Source: Ochromonas danica (Eukaryota; Sar; Chrysophyceae; Chromulinales; Chromulinaceae). From it: 64,000 bases of DNA. The position numbers were made by a program, and so were the translations under genes. This document shows, one piece after another, positions 53,801-64,000 of the stretch. Each line of letters starts with the position of its first letter. Position 1 is the stretch's first letter. Where the stretch lies: contig VKHL01000041.1 of the NCBI GenBank assembly GCA_015146655.1, positions 124,001-188,000 of the forward strand, given 5' to 3'. Under the pieces are notes generated by a model, which was not told the DNA's origin, did not search any database, and saw only the letters and a program-made list of their open reading frames with translations.

Positions 53801-55023
53801 CCACTCTAGGCGATGCTTCCTCCTCTATATTCAAGTCTATCGACGAAGTAACGATGATGCAGCAACAACAACAAGCCAATGGCAAAGGAGGAGGAGGAGG
53901 AGGAGGAGGAGACAGTCGAGCGAGGAGGAAGCTCAAGCAGTTGCTCACCACCTCCGCTGCGGTACTGGAGCATCTCGACCAGCAAGCTTATCTAGATTAC
54001 CTGCAACAACAGCGGCGACTAGCCTTTGCCAGCTTGACCACATTAGACCATCAGCAGCAGCAGGAGGAGGAGGGGAAGAGGAGGATGACGTCGTTCAAGA
54101 CCAATACCAATAACGATAACACCCAGCAGCATCACCCGCAGATGAACATGAAGAAGCAGAAGAAGATGACGTCAGCAGCAATCTCCTCCTCCTCCTCCTC
54201 CACACCTCAACTAGCAGCACTCTCAGCACAGCAGCTGTTAGACTTCAAGACACGCAAGCTCGCTCAGTCCGCCTCAGAGGCAGTGCTGCAGATGAAGAAA
54301 GACCGCGAGACCTTGAGGCAGTATGTCTCTGGGCAGGCAGTCTTCGAGAGCGACGACTACCTCCTCGCCTGTCAGCCTGGCCTGCGCCCTCTCGCCTCCA
54401 TCGAGTCTTCACCTATTGTCAGACAGTTTGCTGAAGACATTGCCAAGCAGTTAGAAGAGCATGAGCGGCTAGAACAAAGTGGTAGTGGTGGGGTAGGAGG
54501 AGGAGGAGGAGGAGGAGGAGCAGGTCAACGACTAGCTTCTCGAGGTATCGCTGCTATGGAAGAGGCTAACAAGAAGAAGAAGAAGAACAAGAACAAGAAG
54601 CTAGCTGCTGCTGCTGCTGCTGCTGCTGCTACACCATCTTCTCCATCATCAAACAACCAGCAGCAGCAACAGCAGCCTAAAGTAGGAGCTATCTTTGGTA
54701 GCAGTATGACCATCCCTCCTCCTCCTGCTGCTACTACCACTACTGCTGCTACTTCCACTAACAAGCGAGATGTCATCATGCGTCGTCCGCCTTCATTGCG
54801 CTCCTTGTCCAAGTCAAAGAAGCTCTCGAGTGAGTCTGACAGCCACCATTCAAGTGGTAACAAGGGTCTAGGCCAACAGGGCAGTGAGGCTCTTCCCCCA
54901 TCGCTTCGTCGGTCAGTGGACCTCTTCATCGAGACTCCGCATTCCTCCTTGTTGCTCGTGGCAGATGAAGGAGAGGGTAGCAGTGTGGCAAGCAGGAGCT
55001 TGGATAGCACCTCTCACAAATAA
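40369..55023 (+). CDS. Giant WD40-like/coiled-coil protein with massive low-complexity tracts
   Basis: Eight exons: 40369-45021, 45225-46228, 46316-47780, 48195-48308, 48408-48507, 48571-49576, 50111-50435 and 50494-55023. All junctions keep phase, giving about 4,398 residues. The N-terminal 1,300 residues show WD40-like strands (VFVGDSEGFVHFFPHG, LLLGYNTGLLDLWPL, LVSCSLDMSLIVWGF). Residues about 1,550-2,400 are mostly low complexity. Exon 6 has an ordered part (VILAHAPP, QHDYLVIVAVDYLTPSF). From exon 8 the protein is charged and forms long coiled coils (RRRRIRQYFEDVKKQRVQQAEEERLLL). Runs of Gly, Ser, Pro, Glu and Ala-Gly are everywhere. WD40 plus Glu-rich coiled coil recalls WDR87-like and flagellar proteins, but no family is claimed. 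It could be two genes, though no promoter or stop intervenes. Confidence 0.65.
45022..45224. other. AT-rich palindromic intron of the giant gene
   Basis: 203-base intron made of TACCATATG, TATATAC and TACAGTATAC units, similar to the intron at 49577-50110 and the 3' flank at 55377-55612. Confidence 0.7.
47825..47878. repeat. (TTA)n microsatellite
   Basis: About 54 bases of pure TTA in intron 3 of the giant gene, flanked by (TACCAC)n-type repeats. Confidence 0.95.
49577..50110. repeat. Long intron of TACTATA/ACCATACC and (GTGT) simple repeats
   Basis: 534-base intron 6 of the giant gene, the longest seen here. It contains ACTATAATATACC arrays, ATATATGTAT palindromes, CACACA tracts, ATGTTACTGT tandem copies (about 49937-49985), and a GTGTGTCTATGT run before the acceptor. 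Confidence 0.75.
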
Positions 55024-55626
55024 ATAGAACACACACATTTACTATACAATACTATATGGACCATACTATAACAATATACAGTATGTAGTTGGCTAACTAA
55101 CATTGATATTACTGGGGAGGAGGAGGAGGAGGAGTAGGAGGGGGAGGTGTAAAGAACATGTTTTGCAATAAACTGTTTATTGATCAGCTACCGTGTATGA
55201 TGATTGTAAATAAATATTAAACAAATTAATAATAATCCTATACCTATACCAGTGTTAGTGTTAGTGTTAGTTCTGGAACTAGTAGTGCCAATACCAGCTA
55301 ACTCTAACTCTAACTCTAACCATTATTACAGTAAGTCAAGTCAGTCAAGGTTAACCTTTAAGAGTTAGTCAAGAGGTATATATATACTGTATATACAGCA
55401 CTGTATATATTATATATACTGTATATACTACTACTAGTACAGTATATAGTATAGCATACTGCAAATACTGTATACATTATATACTACTAGTAGTATACTG
55501 TATATATGTATAAACTGTATATGCCTCTATACTGTATACACTGTATACATTATACATACAGTATATACAGTATACTACTAGTACAGTATACACAGTATAT
55601 TATAGTTACACTGTGGTTACAAGAAA
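55024..55626. other. AT-rich intergenic with palindromic TATAC/GTATA array
   Basis: 603 bases between convergent genes. It includes a GGA run (55115-55145) and (GTGTTA)n and (CTCTAA)n stretches near 55254-55320. From 55377 to 55612 there is a dense array of TATATACTGTATATAC-type palindromes. No gene is seen. Confidence 0.7.
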
Positions 55627-56199
55627 CTAGAATAGCCTTCGCTTCTTCTTCATCAAATCTTCCTCAGAATTCAGTTGATTGTCATCAATAATCTGAGATT
55701 TGCTTCGATCTAACAAGACCGCAACCACTTCTGGAATACGTTGACGAACGAAGCTGTCGACTCTCGCTACCACAGTGTCAGTGGCATGCCAGAAGCGACC
55801 GTGTAGGGAGATCATCACATTGGGTCCATCTAGCTCGACCAAGTCAATGGTGCCAGTGATGCCCACCTCCTTGCTGCGCTCTTCATAGCCGAAGACTGCC
55901 CCCAACTCCATGCGCACTTCGTCTAGGACGAGTTGGATGTTCTCTTCGCTGAGGTCTAGAGGGGTTTGGTCTAGCTTTCTCTTGGCTAGAGACAGTGTGG
56001 TGTAGCTGGGACTGCTCCTCCTCCTCCTGCTGCTGCTGCTACTGATGCTACTGATGCTACTGCTTGGTGAGGTAACAACAAGAGAGGAATAGGAAACATG
56101 CTTGCTGATCGAATGGAAGGAATTCACTTCCAAGGCAATGACTAGCAGTAGCAACAATAACAGATGACTTTGAAAGAACATGACTATCCAATCACTCAC
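55627..56199 (-). CDS. Plastid-targeted NifU C-terminal-like protein lacking the CxxC
   Basis: Single exon, 190 residues. The N-terminus is a signal peptide (FFQSHLLLLLLLVIALEVNS) with F at the probable cleavage site (NSFHS), then a Ser/Arg-rich transit-like segment to about 75. F at that place is typical of ochrophyte plastid proteins. The rest resembles the NifU C-terminal fold: LSEENIQLVLDEVRMELG, then GTIDLVELDGPNVMISLHGRFW and VDSFVRQRIPEVVAV. NifU/NFU proteins hold Fe-S clusters on a CxxC between the second strand and last helix; here that loop reads RFWHATDTV with no cysteine. An Fe-S scaffold role is therefore unlikely. Function unknown. Confidence 0.65.
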   Translation of the reverse strand: MSDWIVMFFQSHLLLLLLLVIALEVNSFHSISKHVSYSSLVVTSPSSSISSISSSSSRRRRSSPSYTTLSLAKRKLDQTPLDLSEENIQLVLDEVRMELGAVFGYEERSKEVGITGTIDLVELDGPNVMISLHGRFWHATDTVVARVDSFVRQRIPEVVAVLLDRSKSQIIDDNQLNSEEDLMKKKRRLF

Positions 56200-56490
56200 T
56201 CACTCACTCACTCAATCACAACACAATCACTGACTAACTCGTCACTCAATTGGAATGAATTCTGATGACATGAATCAAGAACAAGCAACATAACACAAAA
56301 CTAGACATTTGTATTTATAGACATTTGTATTTATCGATATCTTACATAGTCGCCTTTCAGCAACGTAACAGTAGTATTGCGCACACACACATTGCACAGT
56401 TGCGGCATTCGCGGACTTTCCACTTCCACTTCCGCTTGTTGTCTCTGTGGACCATTTGATATTCCATTGCATAACAAGAAATAGCAGAAG
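56200..56490. promoter_or_regulatory. Divergent promoter, NifU-like gene and permease
   Basis: 291 bases between divergent starts, with a CACTCACTCACTCACTCA run at 56193-56212. No clear box motif. Confidence 0.4.
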
Positions 56491-58537
56491 ATGAGAGTTG
56501 TTAAGAAGAATTCTCTTTTCCAATCACTCTTTGGTGATTCAGGCACAGCCTATCTCTATGCCCTTGGTGAGTAGTATCTATCTTATGAAAATTGATGATG
56601 TCTCACCACAACTATCTGTCTCTGTCTCTGTCTCTGTCTCTGTCTCTGTCTCTGTCTCTGGCTCTGTCTCTGTCTCTGTCTCTGTCTCTGTCTCTGTCTC
56701 TGTCTCTGTCTCTGTCTCTGTCTCTGTCTCTGTCTCTGTCTATGACAGGCGTTTGTATTATCTGTGGAAAGCAAATTGTGAACTGGCATCTTGGTAAGTC
56801 CTCATTTCTCTCATGATACAGTAGATCATCTCCTAACACCTCAACCATGATGGTGATGACAGGTATTGCCGCCCACGGGTTCTACATGTTCTTAATCGGC
56901 CTCGCCGTGACTTCCATCTGCTACATCATCTTAACATACAGCTTTGCTGAGATGGTCTCCATTATCCCCTTCTCTGGAGGATGCTATGGCTATACCCGAT
57001 GCACCCTGGGCCCCACATGGGGTTATGTGGTAGGCACGGTAGAGGCAGCCAAGTACATGCTGTTCACTATTCTAGCTGCTTATTCTGTTGGTATGATCTT
57101 GAAGTACGTCTTTGAGTTTGAAGACAAATGGCTACCACTTCTTTGGCTCGCTTACTTCACCTTAATCAATGTGGCGGTAGTGTTTGGGATGAAGTACTTG
57201 TGGTGGATGTGGGGCTTGATTGCTCTAGCCATGTTAATGACTCAGTCTATCTTTTTAGTGGGGGCGGTAAAGTATGGAGAGACAAGCAATATTAACGGTC
57301 GATTTAATGAGTTAAATACAGGGCATAAAAGTGGTGAAGAGTTTGTACAGGTTTTATCATTCTCACTCTATCTGATATCTGGTGTTGATGCCATGCGCAC
57401 TTGTGCTAATGATCGATCTAATCGTGTAGTACCTCATGCCATGGTGCATATTATGATAGGTACTGTAATTGTAGCCTTCTTGGAAGTTATTGCTATTCGA
57501 TCCTATGTATTGAATCCATATAAGCTCCTGCTATATCCCTTCGCTTTTAATGTCGGCCTGGAGAAGGCCTTACCACATGTTGGATCAAAATATCTGCCTT
57601 TGTTTTCATTAGCTGGCATGTTTGGCAATGGATATGGTTTTCTTTATGGTGGAGCTCGTCAAGTTCGTTCGATGGCTGGATCAGGTCTACTGCCTGCAAT
57701 ACTGACCTTCTCTCAGTCGAAGGAACAAGTTGAGTCTGAAGAACAAGCAGTGCTTCCATCAAAGGACAAAGGAGAGGAAGATAGTCATGAGAAAGAGATC
57801 AAACCGACCATGTCTCTCTTGGTCTGCTCGCTCTTCTGCTATGCCTTGCTGCTGGTGGGCTTCTATGAGGTCGACACCTTCAGTCGCAAGGTCTCGCGTA
57901 TGTGTTCTCTTTTATCCATGATTCAAACTGCTTCATTGATGTTAGCTTATTGTGTCTTTGCGGTCCGATTTTCTAATTTGGAACGACACTTGAAGAGCCC
58001 CTTCCACATCCCTGGGGCACTCATTGTCATTGGCTATTTTATCACGATCTTTGTCTCTATATTCTATTATGAAGATGGAAGTGAAGACCTGGGCTATTCT
58101 CTAGTCGTCTTCTTTGTGGCTAGCATGATCTATTACATCGCTGTTGCTAACAAGAGGCAGTTCTTCTCGAAGGAGGAACAAGACAAGTTCATGAAGGCCT
58201 ATGTGATGAATGGTTAGTTAGTCAGTCTACCAACACTGTTCTTCCTCTCTTATTGCATTCGGTTAATGTTGTTGTCTGGATGGTTCTTGTGATAGCGAAC
58301 AAACGCAAGAAGGCGAGTAGCAAGAAATCTGCTATTCACACATTCGCAGAGCGCCTCAGTGCTATGTCAGGCTTGACTTCTGTCGCGCGTGGCTTGAAAT
58401 CTATGAGCGCATCTCAAGATCCAGATGGTCGCTCAGTGGCTCCTGATAGAGGAGGAAATGGTGGACGAAGCGTGATAATCAAAGCCAATCCGAGGGTTGT
58501 TCCGGTTACGGAAATTCGTCATGCGGAGTCCACCTAG
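56491..58537 (+). CDS. APC-superfamily amino-acid permease
   Basis: Four exons: 56491-56566, 56749-56793, 56863-58212 and 58296-58537, giving 570 residues. Exons 1-2 supply the start of the first helix (LYALGVCIICGKQIVNWHLG), equivalent to the GVV.SG....WN.G motif of ethanolamine and related permeases. Then come about eleven hydrophobic segments, including TYSFAEMVSIIPFSGGCYGY, the substrate-site region with P.SGG.Y, and FSLAGMFGNGYGFLYGGARQ. Such permeases carry amino acids or amines with protons across the plasma membrane. The substrate cannot be named. The C-terminal 90 residues are basic and cytosolic. Intron 1 is mostly a (TCTCTG)n repeat. Confidence 0.85.
56615..56741. repeat. (TCTCTG)n hexanucleotide array in intron 1 of the permease gene
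   Basis: About 127 bases, 21 units with one GGCTCT interruption. It gives spurious long frames on both strands. Its pyrimidine bias leads straight to the acceptor TATGACAG. Confidence 0.95.
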
Positions 58538-59641
58538 TTGCACATTGATGATATCCTGTTTTACAATAGGAAGATATTTAGTTGACAATCCTTTCCTGCA
58601 TGTCTTATGTATCGCTGTCGTTTGGGTCGCATGGAGTGCTTTTTGTTCTTATCGCATGAAGTGTTTTGTTATTATGTTACTCACGATTTGGATGTTTACA
58701 TCAATATATTTCTTTATTTGACTAAAATGCTTCATTATTATCCTGTACTTGTATAGTACTGCCGATACATGCCGATCGGATTCTATATCAATATTATATT
58801 CTTTGATGTACTCATCCTATAGACTTTCCTTCCAATCCTGTACTTGTTGCTTTCTCTGTTCTGTATTTGTTGTTGTGTTTTCGATGCTTTTATTTGCAGT
58901 ATGTATAGTGGTGTCAAGAAGTAGATTGTGGTGGGAAAAAGAAGGGCCCAATGTTAACAATCCTTTAATTCTAATGAATATTCACCTGCATGTGGTGCGA
59001 AACCAAATGGATGGTTTAGTCATAAACAACAAACAATATATTAAAATGATCCTCTCAACGAGATCTATTGTACTTAACAATTCTATCGATAACAATTCGA
59101 AACTCGAAACATGAAAACTTACGGTGAAAACAACGCATTTTCCCAGAGATTTGACCACTTTTGCGCCAGCAGGGCACACTCCCTGCACAGGGCAGTAGCG
59201 CAATACAGCAGCGGTTGCACAGGTGTGCTTCGTGTGCAGCGCTGCACTGTTTTCGTGTCCGACGCTGTGCTGTGCTCGTGCTGTGTGCTGTGTTGGTCTG
59301 CCTTCTGACTGCTGGCCCTGCCCCTCTGCTGCCATGGCCTTCTCTGCTCACTGCTTGTTGTTGGGGATTGTCTGTCACTCAATCCTCACATCATAACTAA
59401 CTTACACTTCTCCTCTCTAGCGAATTCTTCTCTCTCTCTCTCTTCTCTTCCCTTCCCTTTTCTTCCCTTTTCTTCTCCTCTTCTATCTTGAGATTTCCCA
59501 TCAGTGGGATTTCTGATAGATTTTCATTTACTTTTAATTCCGCGGAAATCTCTTTCTATCAATTCTTCTTTGGCTTTTTCAAGTCTTCCCCCCAACATTT
59601 TTAAATATTCTCTTTATAACCAATAATACCTTAACACTATC
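58538..59641. other. Long intergenic stretch
   Basis: 1,104 bases. The first part (58540-59100) is AT-rich with no coding character. 59160-59330 is GC/TG-rich with CTGTGCTG-like units, unlike its surroundings, and open in several frames, but has no homology I recognise. 59400-59480 is a CT-rich tract, likely the promoter of the next gene. Confidence 0.5.
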
Positions 59642-61763
59642 ATGTATAAACCAACAACAAAAGCCTCAACGGGACCGACGGCAACGACTTCCAGCAGTAG
59701 TCGAAATCTTCGCCCTTCATCCTCCTCTGGCCTTGTTACCACGGGGCTGAGACCACCTTCACCGAAGACAGACGCGCCCACACCTTCTTCACGACGTGCC
59801 GCTGGTTCACCTGCGCTGAAAGTGCCACCATCGACGAGGTCTGGCAGTCGCAAGAGTCCCAGCATTTTTGACAGCACGAGCCATGAGTAAGTTCGTCCAC
59901 TACTTTCCACTCACACCCTTTTTCTTCCTTTTACCTGCTTCATTATTTTCATTTATTCTAGACGGTCTGGTTTGCGTATTAAGCCGGAAGAGTTAAATGA
60001 TCAAGTACTGGTAGGTTGCCATTTATTATCATTATGATGATGATGATGATGACGTTGTTAATAATGATGCCTACCTGCTGTTGCTGTTGTTGTTTTGCTT
60101 AGCTTTCCTTATCTCGTAATGAACGATTCGATTCAATTAAAGATGAACAACAAAGTAGCTTTGAACGCAGTGTTATCGAAGATACGGTCTTACATGAGAT
60201 AGTGGAGAAGCAGAAGCAAAGCCTTTACCAGAACAACAATAACAACAACAGTAATAACAATAGCAGCAGCAATACTTCCTCTATGCTAGCTGCTGCAAAT
60301 GCTATGGCTAATATGAGAATGGCTAGCAGCAATATCTACGGAGGTGGTAACAACAATAACAACAACAATAATAACACGATGGCCATGGCGATGATAAGTG
60401 GTCACAATAAAGGAGATCATCTTTATCAAGCCCCTTACGAACGTGAAGTCTCTGTTCTAACTGATGAGCTCACTTCCATGTCTACAAGTCGTGCTGCAGA
60501 ATGCCTGAGTGATGATGGAACAGGAGGGTCAGATCGCACTCATCCTATGATCTATCATGCTACCACTACGCCTGTCTTGTCTGAGTCGAACCCAGCTGAG
60601 GTTGCTCGATCTCTAACGGATGATCAGTTGCGAAGGTGAGGCACAATATACAATACCTTACCTTTCATCACTGTTGAAGAGATTACATACTAATCATACT
60701 GTTTACTACCTCTTAATGACAACAAAAAAGATATTTGGAGATCTTTGCATTAGAGCATGAAAGTCGTAATCGTTTGCGTGGATCGAGTGTAACTCCTGAG
60801 ATGATGGGAGAAGGAAGGCGATTGGGTGTTCGAACAAGTCGTTCGGGTTCAGAGTCACTCTCACGTCCATCTTCAGGGGTTCGTGGAGCATTGACTTCTT
60901 CTGGTCCTCTTCCTGGCTCACCTCTCGCATGCAATGGAGCGATTGGTCCATTTGCTGCGGCAGCTCTTCGAGGTTCTCCTTTGCGTACGGAGGATATGGA
61001 AGATGCTGAGTTACTGTCTGCCTTTGCTGGCCATTCCCCCGCTGCAGCCATGTCCCGCAATCTGTCTCGCAATAGCAACAGTGGAGTCCATCAGCCATTG
61101 GAGAAGATGGCCATGGCTACCTCTCGCACGGGACCGCCTCCTCCTACCCTGTTATCATGTGTGACCCCACCCAGTCCAGTAGATTTCTCATCGAATTCTC
61201 AATCATCTTCGAGACCTCCTTCACGTCTGAGTGGGTTGGTCCATTTACAAGCTTTATTGCCCAATTTGGGTGAACAACAAGCGGCTCCTGTGGCTCGCAG
61301 GGCACCTCGTCGATCAGCCGCTGGAGCTGCCGCAGCTGCAGCGAACTCATCGAATAGTTCTGTGCCTGTCAGCTCGACGGGGGGAGGAAGTGGAGGAAGT
61401 GGTAGCAGCATGATGAGCCGTGGTGTAGAGGATTTGGATGTGGAAATGATGAGTCGAGGCCGCGAGTTGTTGCTCTCTCCCTTCAGCGCTTTTGATGACC
61501 TTTCTGTGGGATCTCAGTCCATGGCATCATCTCGCTCATCGAAGACTCGACCTCGTCCAGTGGACATTCGAAATTCTCCACCAACGGTGCGTTCTAAGCA
61601 TTCGGATGGTAACAGTGGTCGAGGAGGCCATGGCCGAGGGGCTGTGGCAGTGACTGCAGTCAAGCCCGTCGCTGTCGCAGCAGCCAGTGGCAGTCATTCC
61701 AAGACCTTAACAGCAGGCGGAGGCGGCATTTCTTCATCATCTTCCGGGAAGATGAAGAAGTAG
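59642..61763 (+). CDS. Low-complexity Ser/Asn-rich protein of unknown function
   Basis: Four exons: 59642-59886, 59962-60010, 60103-60635 and 60731-61763, giving 619 residues. The start is Ser/Thr/Pro-rich (possible phosphorylation region). A short ordered segment, RSGLRIKPEELNDQVLLSLSRNERFDS, spans exons 1-3. Asn runs follow (about 155-175 and 205-215), encoded by AAC/AAT repeats. DDQLRRYLEIFALEHESRNRLR, spanning exons 3-4, looks like an amphipathic helix. The rest is rich in Ser, Gly, Ala, Arg and Pro, with SRP.SG and SRGRE patches. No catalytic motif or membrane helix is seen. It could be a cytoskeletal or nuclear disordered protein. Boundaries rest on consistent phase. Confidence 0.65.
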
Positions 61764-62425
61764 TTCAGTATAATGGACAAGATGGTTCTGTACATCGTTG
61801 CCTTTGCCTGCCTGTGTGTCGTCTGGTCTGTCTGGTTCATTGCATGCATAATTACATCAGTTATGCCCGCCCGAATGGTTGCCGTTGGATTGTTAACCGT
61901 GTGGTCCTTTGCTTCTCTCTCTCATTTCTCACTTTAGCTGCTCTTTACTACTACACTGTAACTGCTCGGTGTTGTTGTCTTGTTTTCTGTATGTCGCCAT
62001 CATCGAATGATGTTGGCTTTGTGGTGTAATAATGGTAGGAATGAATTGTCGTTTTTGCCTTTGAGGTGTGTCATGTCGCTGAGCTTTGTTATGACTAACT
62101 CGTCCATCATGAAGTGGTAGTAGGCTGCTATCATCTAAAGACTAACTTAACATGGTATTTAGACTTTCTATGCCTATTCTTCTATCAAGAACAACAACAA
62201 GATGTATGTTGTGAATGGTATCAGCTTGCTTGGCGCAGGGTTACAAAGCCAAAGAACACTACCCACTAGCAGATCACACCTCCTCCTCCCCCTCCTCCAC
62301 TGTCTCCCTCTTCACCTACTCTAACTAACACAACAACCTTGACAGAGATAGAGAAGGATATATAGAGAGAAAGCAGAAGAACAAGAAGAAGAGGAGAATA
62401 GATCTCCTTTCCTTCTTCTTCATGC
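61764..62425. other. Intergenic between convergent genes
   Basis: 662 bases holding the 3' flanks of the low-complexity gene and of eL20. A CTCCTC-rich stretch lies at 62275-62310. No gene is supported. Confidence 0.5.
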
Positions 62426-63094
62426 TTAACCGAAGTAGGTGTGAGGTCTCTTGGCCAAGTAGAGAGGGCGTAACTGCTTGGAAGGAGCACGAAGGACACG
62501 AGAAGTCAAAGGGAACTTAATGTCCGACTTATGGAATTGAAGAGAAGAGACTCTCTTGCAATCCTTAGCCGCCACAGTAGCAGTACGAATGATCTGAATG
62601 GAACGGAAACGAGAGCGATGACGTCCAGCCATGTCATTGTATAAGTTATCCACGGCAGAGTTCAAGTTAGTATCTCTGTATTCACGATACATATTATGAG
62701 TACCACTACGAGAGTTATACTTGACCCAGATACCAAAGTTCTTGATATAGGTCGCCTTCTTCTCAGCGATCTCATTGACATCAAGGATCTCACCAGTCGT
62801 CTTCTTCATCTTTCTCATTTGATGCATGAAGTACCAGAAGCGAGACTTAGCAATGATCTCATTCTGAGCAAAGATCTTCATACGATAAGCAGAAGGGTTA
62901 GGATCATTCTTGGTAGGTGCCTTACGGCCAACCACTTGGTATAATCTCATCTATGATAGATAATACGAGGAAAGAAAGAAAGAAAGGTCAGAAGGTGTTA
63001 GGAAAGGTCATGAAGAGAAGCAGATCGAGTAGGTACTAGACTAGGTCATATAGGAGGATATAGCATAGACAGCGAGCGTACTTACCCTGGTCAT
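62426..63094 (-). CDS. RPL18A: 60S ribosomal protein eL20 (L18a)
   Basis: Two exons: 63094-63086 (ATGACCAGG) and 62950-62426, giving 177 residues. The 135-base intron lies right after codon three, a common place in ribosomal protein genes. The sequence matches eL20 throughout: RLYQVVGRKAPT, MKIFAQNEIIAKSRFWYFM, YIKNFGIWVKYNSRSGTHNM, YREYRD and the end KRPHTYFG. It is part of the large ribosomal subunit. If the tiny exon is not used, translation would begin at the ATG at 62950 with the same remainder. Confidence 0.95.
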
Positions 63095-63454
63095 CTTGGC
63101 AAGCTGTCCCTTTTCTTTTCTTTGACTTGCTGCTGCTTGGCGCTTGGCTGGCTGCCTCACAGCCTCTCGCCTGCCGCCACCGCCACCGCCACCAGCCAGC
63201 CAGCCGCCAGCCACACACACGCTTAACTTAAGAGAGATACTTAACTTAACAGCTGTTGGTGGCCTGGCCTGGCCTGGCCTGGCCTGGATGATTGGGGTTA
63301 AGTTGTCGGGAAGTTAACACTGCCCAGCTTCTCTCACGCAGATAGTAATTGACCGTTTCCTTTCCCACGCAGTAACAATACCTGGCGTGGGGTAGTCTAG
63401 ACAGACAGAGAGAGATAAAGAGTCTCCTTTTGAAAATAAAAATACTTGAATTGG
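63095..63454. promoter_or_regulatory. Divergent 5' region of eL20 and the last gene
   Basis: 360 bases. It contains five tandem GGCCT units (63261-63287) and several CTTAACTTAA/TTAAGTT motifs (around 63222-63250 and 63298). The TTAACTTAA repeats on both sides of GGCCT could be ribosomal-gene control elements; that is inference. Confidence 0.45.
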
Positions 63455-64000
63455 ATGAAGAAAGGTCCTTTAGGTAGAAGTGTTGAAGAGGTGATTTTGA
63501 TGCGTAAGCTCAATGGAGGAGGAGGAGGAGGAGGAGGTGGTGGAGGAGGAGGAGGTCTACTACCTGTCATCAAGACCTCAGCCAGTATGACCAATCTACC
63601 TCCTCTCACTCCTGCCTCCACAGGCTATGCCCCACCTCCTCTAACGAGTAGTAGCAGTGCTAGTCGCCTGTCAACTAGTCGCGGGGTGAAGGAGGAGGAG
63701 GTGGTGCTCTACAGCGAGGGAGACGTGCGCCGCATGATGGAAGAGGTCATGAACTACGCCAAGACACTGCAATCACGTGTACAGGTAAGACTACCCCCTC
63801 CCCCTCCTCCTCCTCCTCCTCCTCCTCCTCACAGGTTGTTGTTGTATGGGTGGTATTAGCATTTAGAAGGCGAGCTATTGGCAGTTAATCAAACACAACA
63901 ACGCAAGAAAACTAACACAGCAGTATCAACTATCAACAATCATTTACCTTTATCAGGAGGAGGAGGAGGAGGAGGAGGAGGAGGAGGAGGTACTAGTCGT
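63455..64000 (+). CDS. Coiled-coil protein, 5' part only
   Basis: Partial; runs off the right edge. Exon 1 is 63455-63789 or close, ending CGTGTACAG before GTAAGA. The next exon likely starts at 63860, after TATTAG, where it reads HLEGELLAVNQTQQRKK in frame. The junction SRVQ-HLEGELL completes a heptad pattern, which supports this acceptor over two other AGs nearby. The start is basic, followed by a Gly run of 14 from GGA/GGT repeats, a Ser/Pro linker and GDVRRMMEEVMNYAKTLQ. The visible end is a second GGA run. No family is recognised. Confidence 0.6.

Noticed and set aside
55254-55320. Telomere-like (GTGTTA)n and (CTCTAA)n repeats
   Set aside because: Only three or four units each, in opposite sense around a spacer, and not the TTAGGG or TTTAGGG unit. 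Treated as simple repeat.
56498-56848. Ser/Val, Ser/Leu and Arg/Asp/Gln repeat frames around 56.6 kb
   Set aside because: All come from the (TCTCTG)n array within the permease intron.
59055-59382. Overlapping open frames on both strands at 59.05-59.4 kb
   Set aside because: Open in several frames because of CTGTGCTG-like composition. No start context, splice pattern or homology supports a gene.
1-64000. CRISPR arrays, bacterial operons, Shine-Dalgarno sites
   Set aside because: None seen. Spliceosomal introns and eukaryotic gene families throughout make them inappropriate.

Overview
The window is nuclear DNA from a gene-dense eukaryote. Coding regions are interrupted by short GT-AG introns, mostly 50 to 100 bases and 534 at most, and neighbouring genes often share divergent promoters of 150 to 300 bases. 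A zeta-carotene desaturase and a NifU-like protein both begin with an ER-type signal peptide followed by a basic, hydroxyl-rich stretch. That is the bipartite leader of a plastid inside extra membranes, so a photosynthetic organism with a complex plastid, most likely a stramenopile (ochrophyte) alga, is inferred. No marker gene fixes the species.  Region 1-20 kb is conventional and almost free of simple repeats. It holds a DDX60-type helicase cut by the window edge, an ankyrin protein, a cysteine-rich protein, a degenerate prolyl-4-hydroxylase joined to a VHL-like domain, an EF-hand/MTP18 fusion, a cullin, a three-repeat MYB, a two-pore K+ channel, a mitochondrial carrier and the complex I subunit NDUFA12. 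From about 20 kb (GGA/TCC)n repeats appear everywhere. Here lie a RING protein, an SCI1-like protein, a second two-pore K+ channel, a membrane-anchored C2H2 zinc-finger protein, zeta-carotene desaturase, a TPR-like protein, a small four-helix membrane protein, an RMI1-like protein and a PDZ protein.  Region 34.5-39.1 kb is a rearranged island. A broken Ty1/copia-type LTR element with a large internal inverted repeat abuts truncated, near-identical copies of the TPR-like gene and of the RMI1 5' end. These are followed by an older, more diverged copy of the membrane-protein gene.  After RPC7 (RNA polymerase III) and a tRNA-Ser(GCT) comes one 14.7-kb gene of eight exons that would encode about 4,400 residues: WD40-like at the N-terminus, then very long low-complexity and charged coiled-coil segments. 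The right end carries the NifU-like gene, an APC-family amino-acid permease, a low-complexity protein, ribosomal protein eL20 and the start of a coiled-coil gene cut by the edge.  The genes are a mixture of housekeeping functions with no operon-like pathway cluster. The main points for a second look are the Ubl-like insertion in the helicase, the pseudo-hydroxylase/VHL-like fusion, the gene-conversion signature between the two channel genes, the recent rearranged duplication beside the LTR element, and the giant repeat-built protein.
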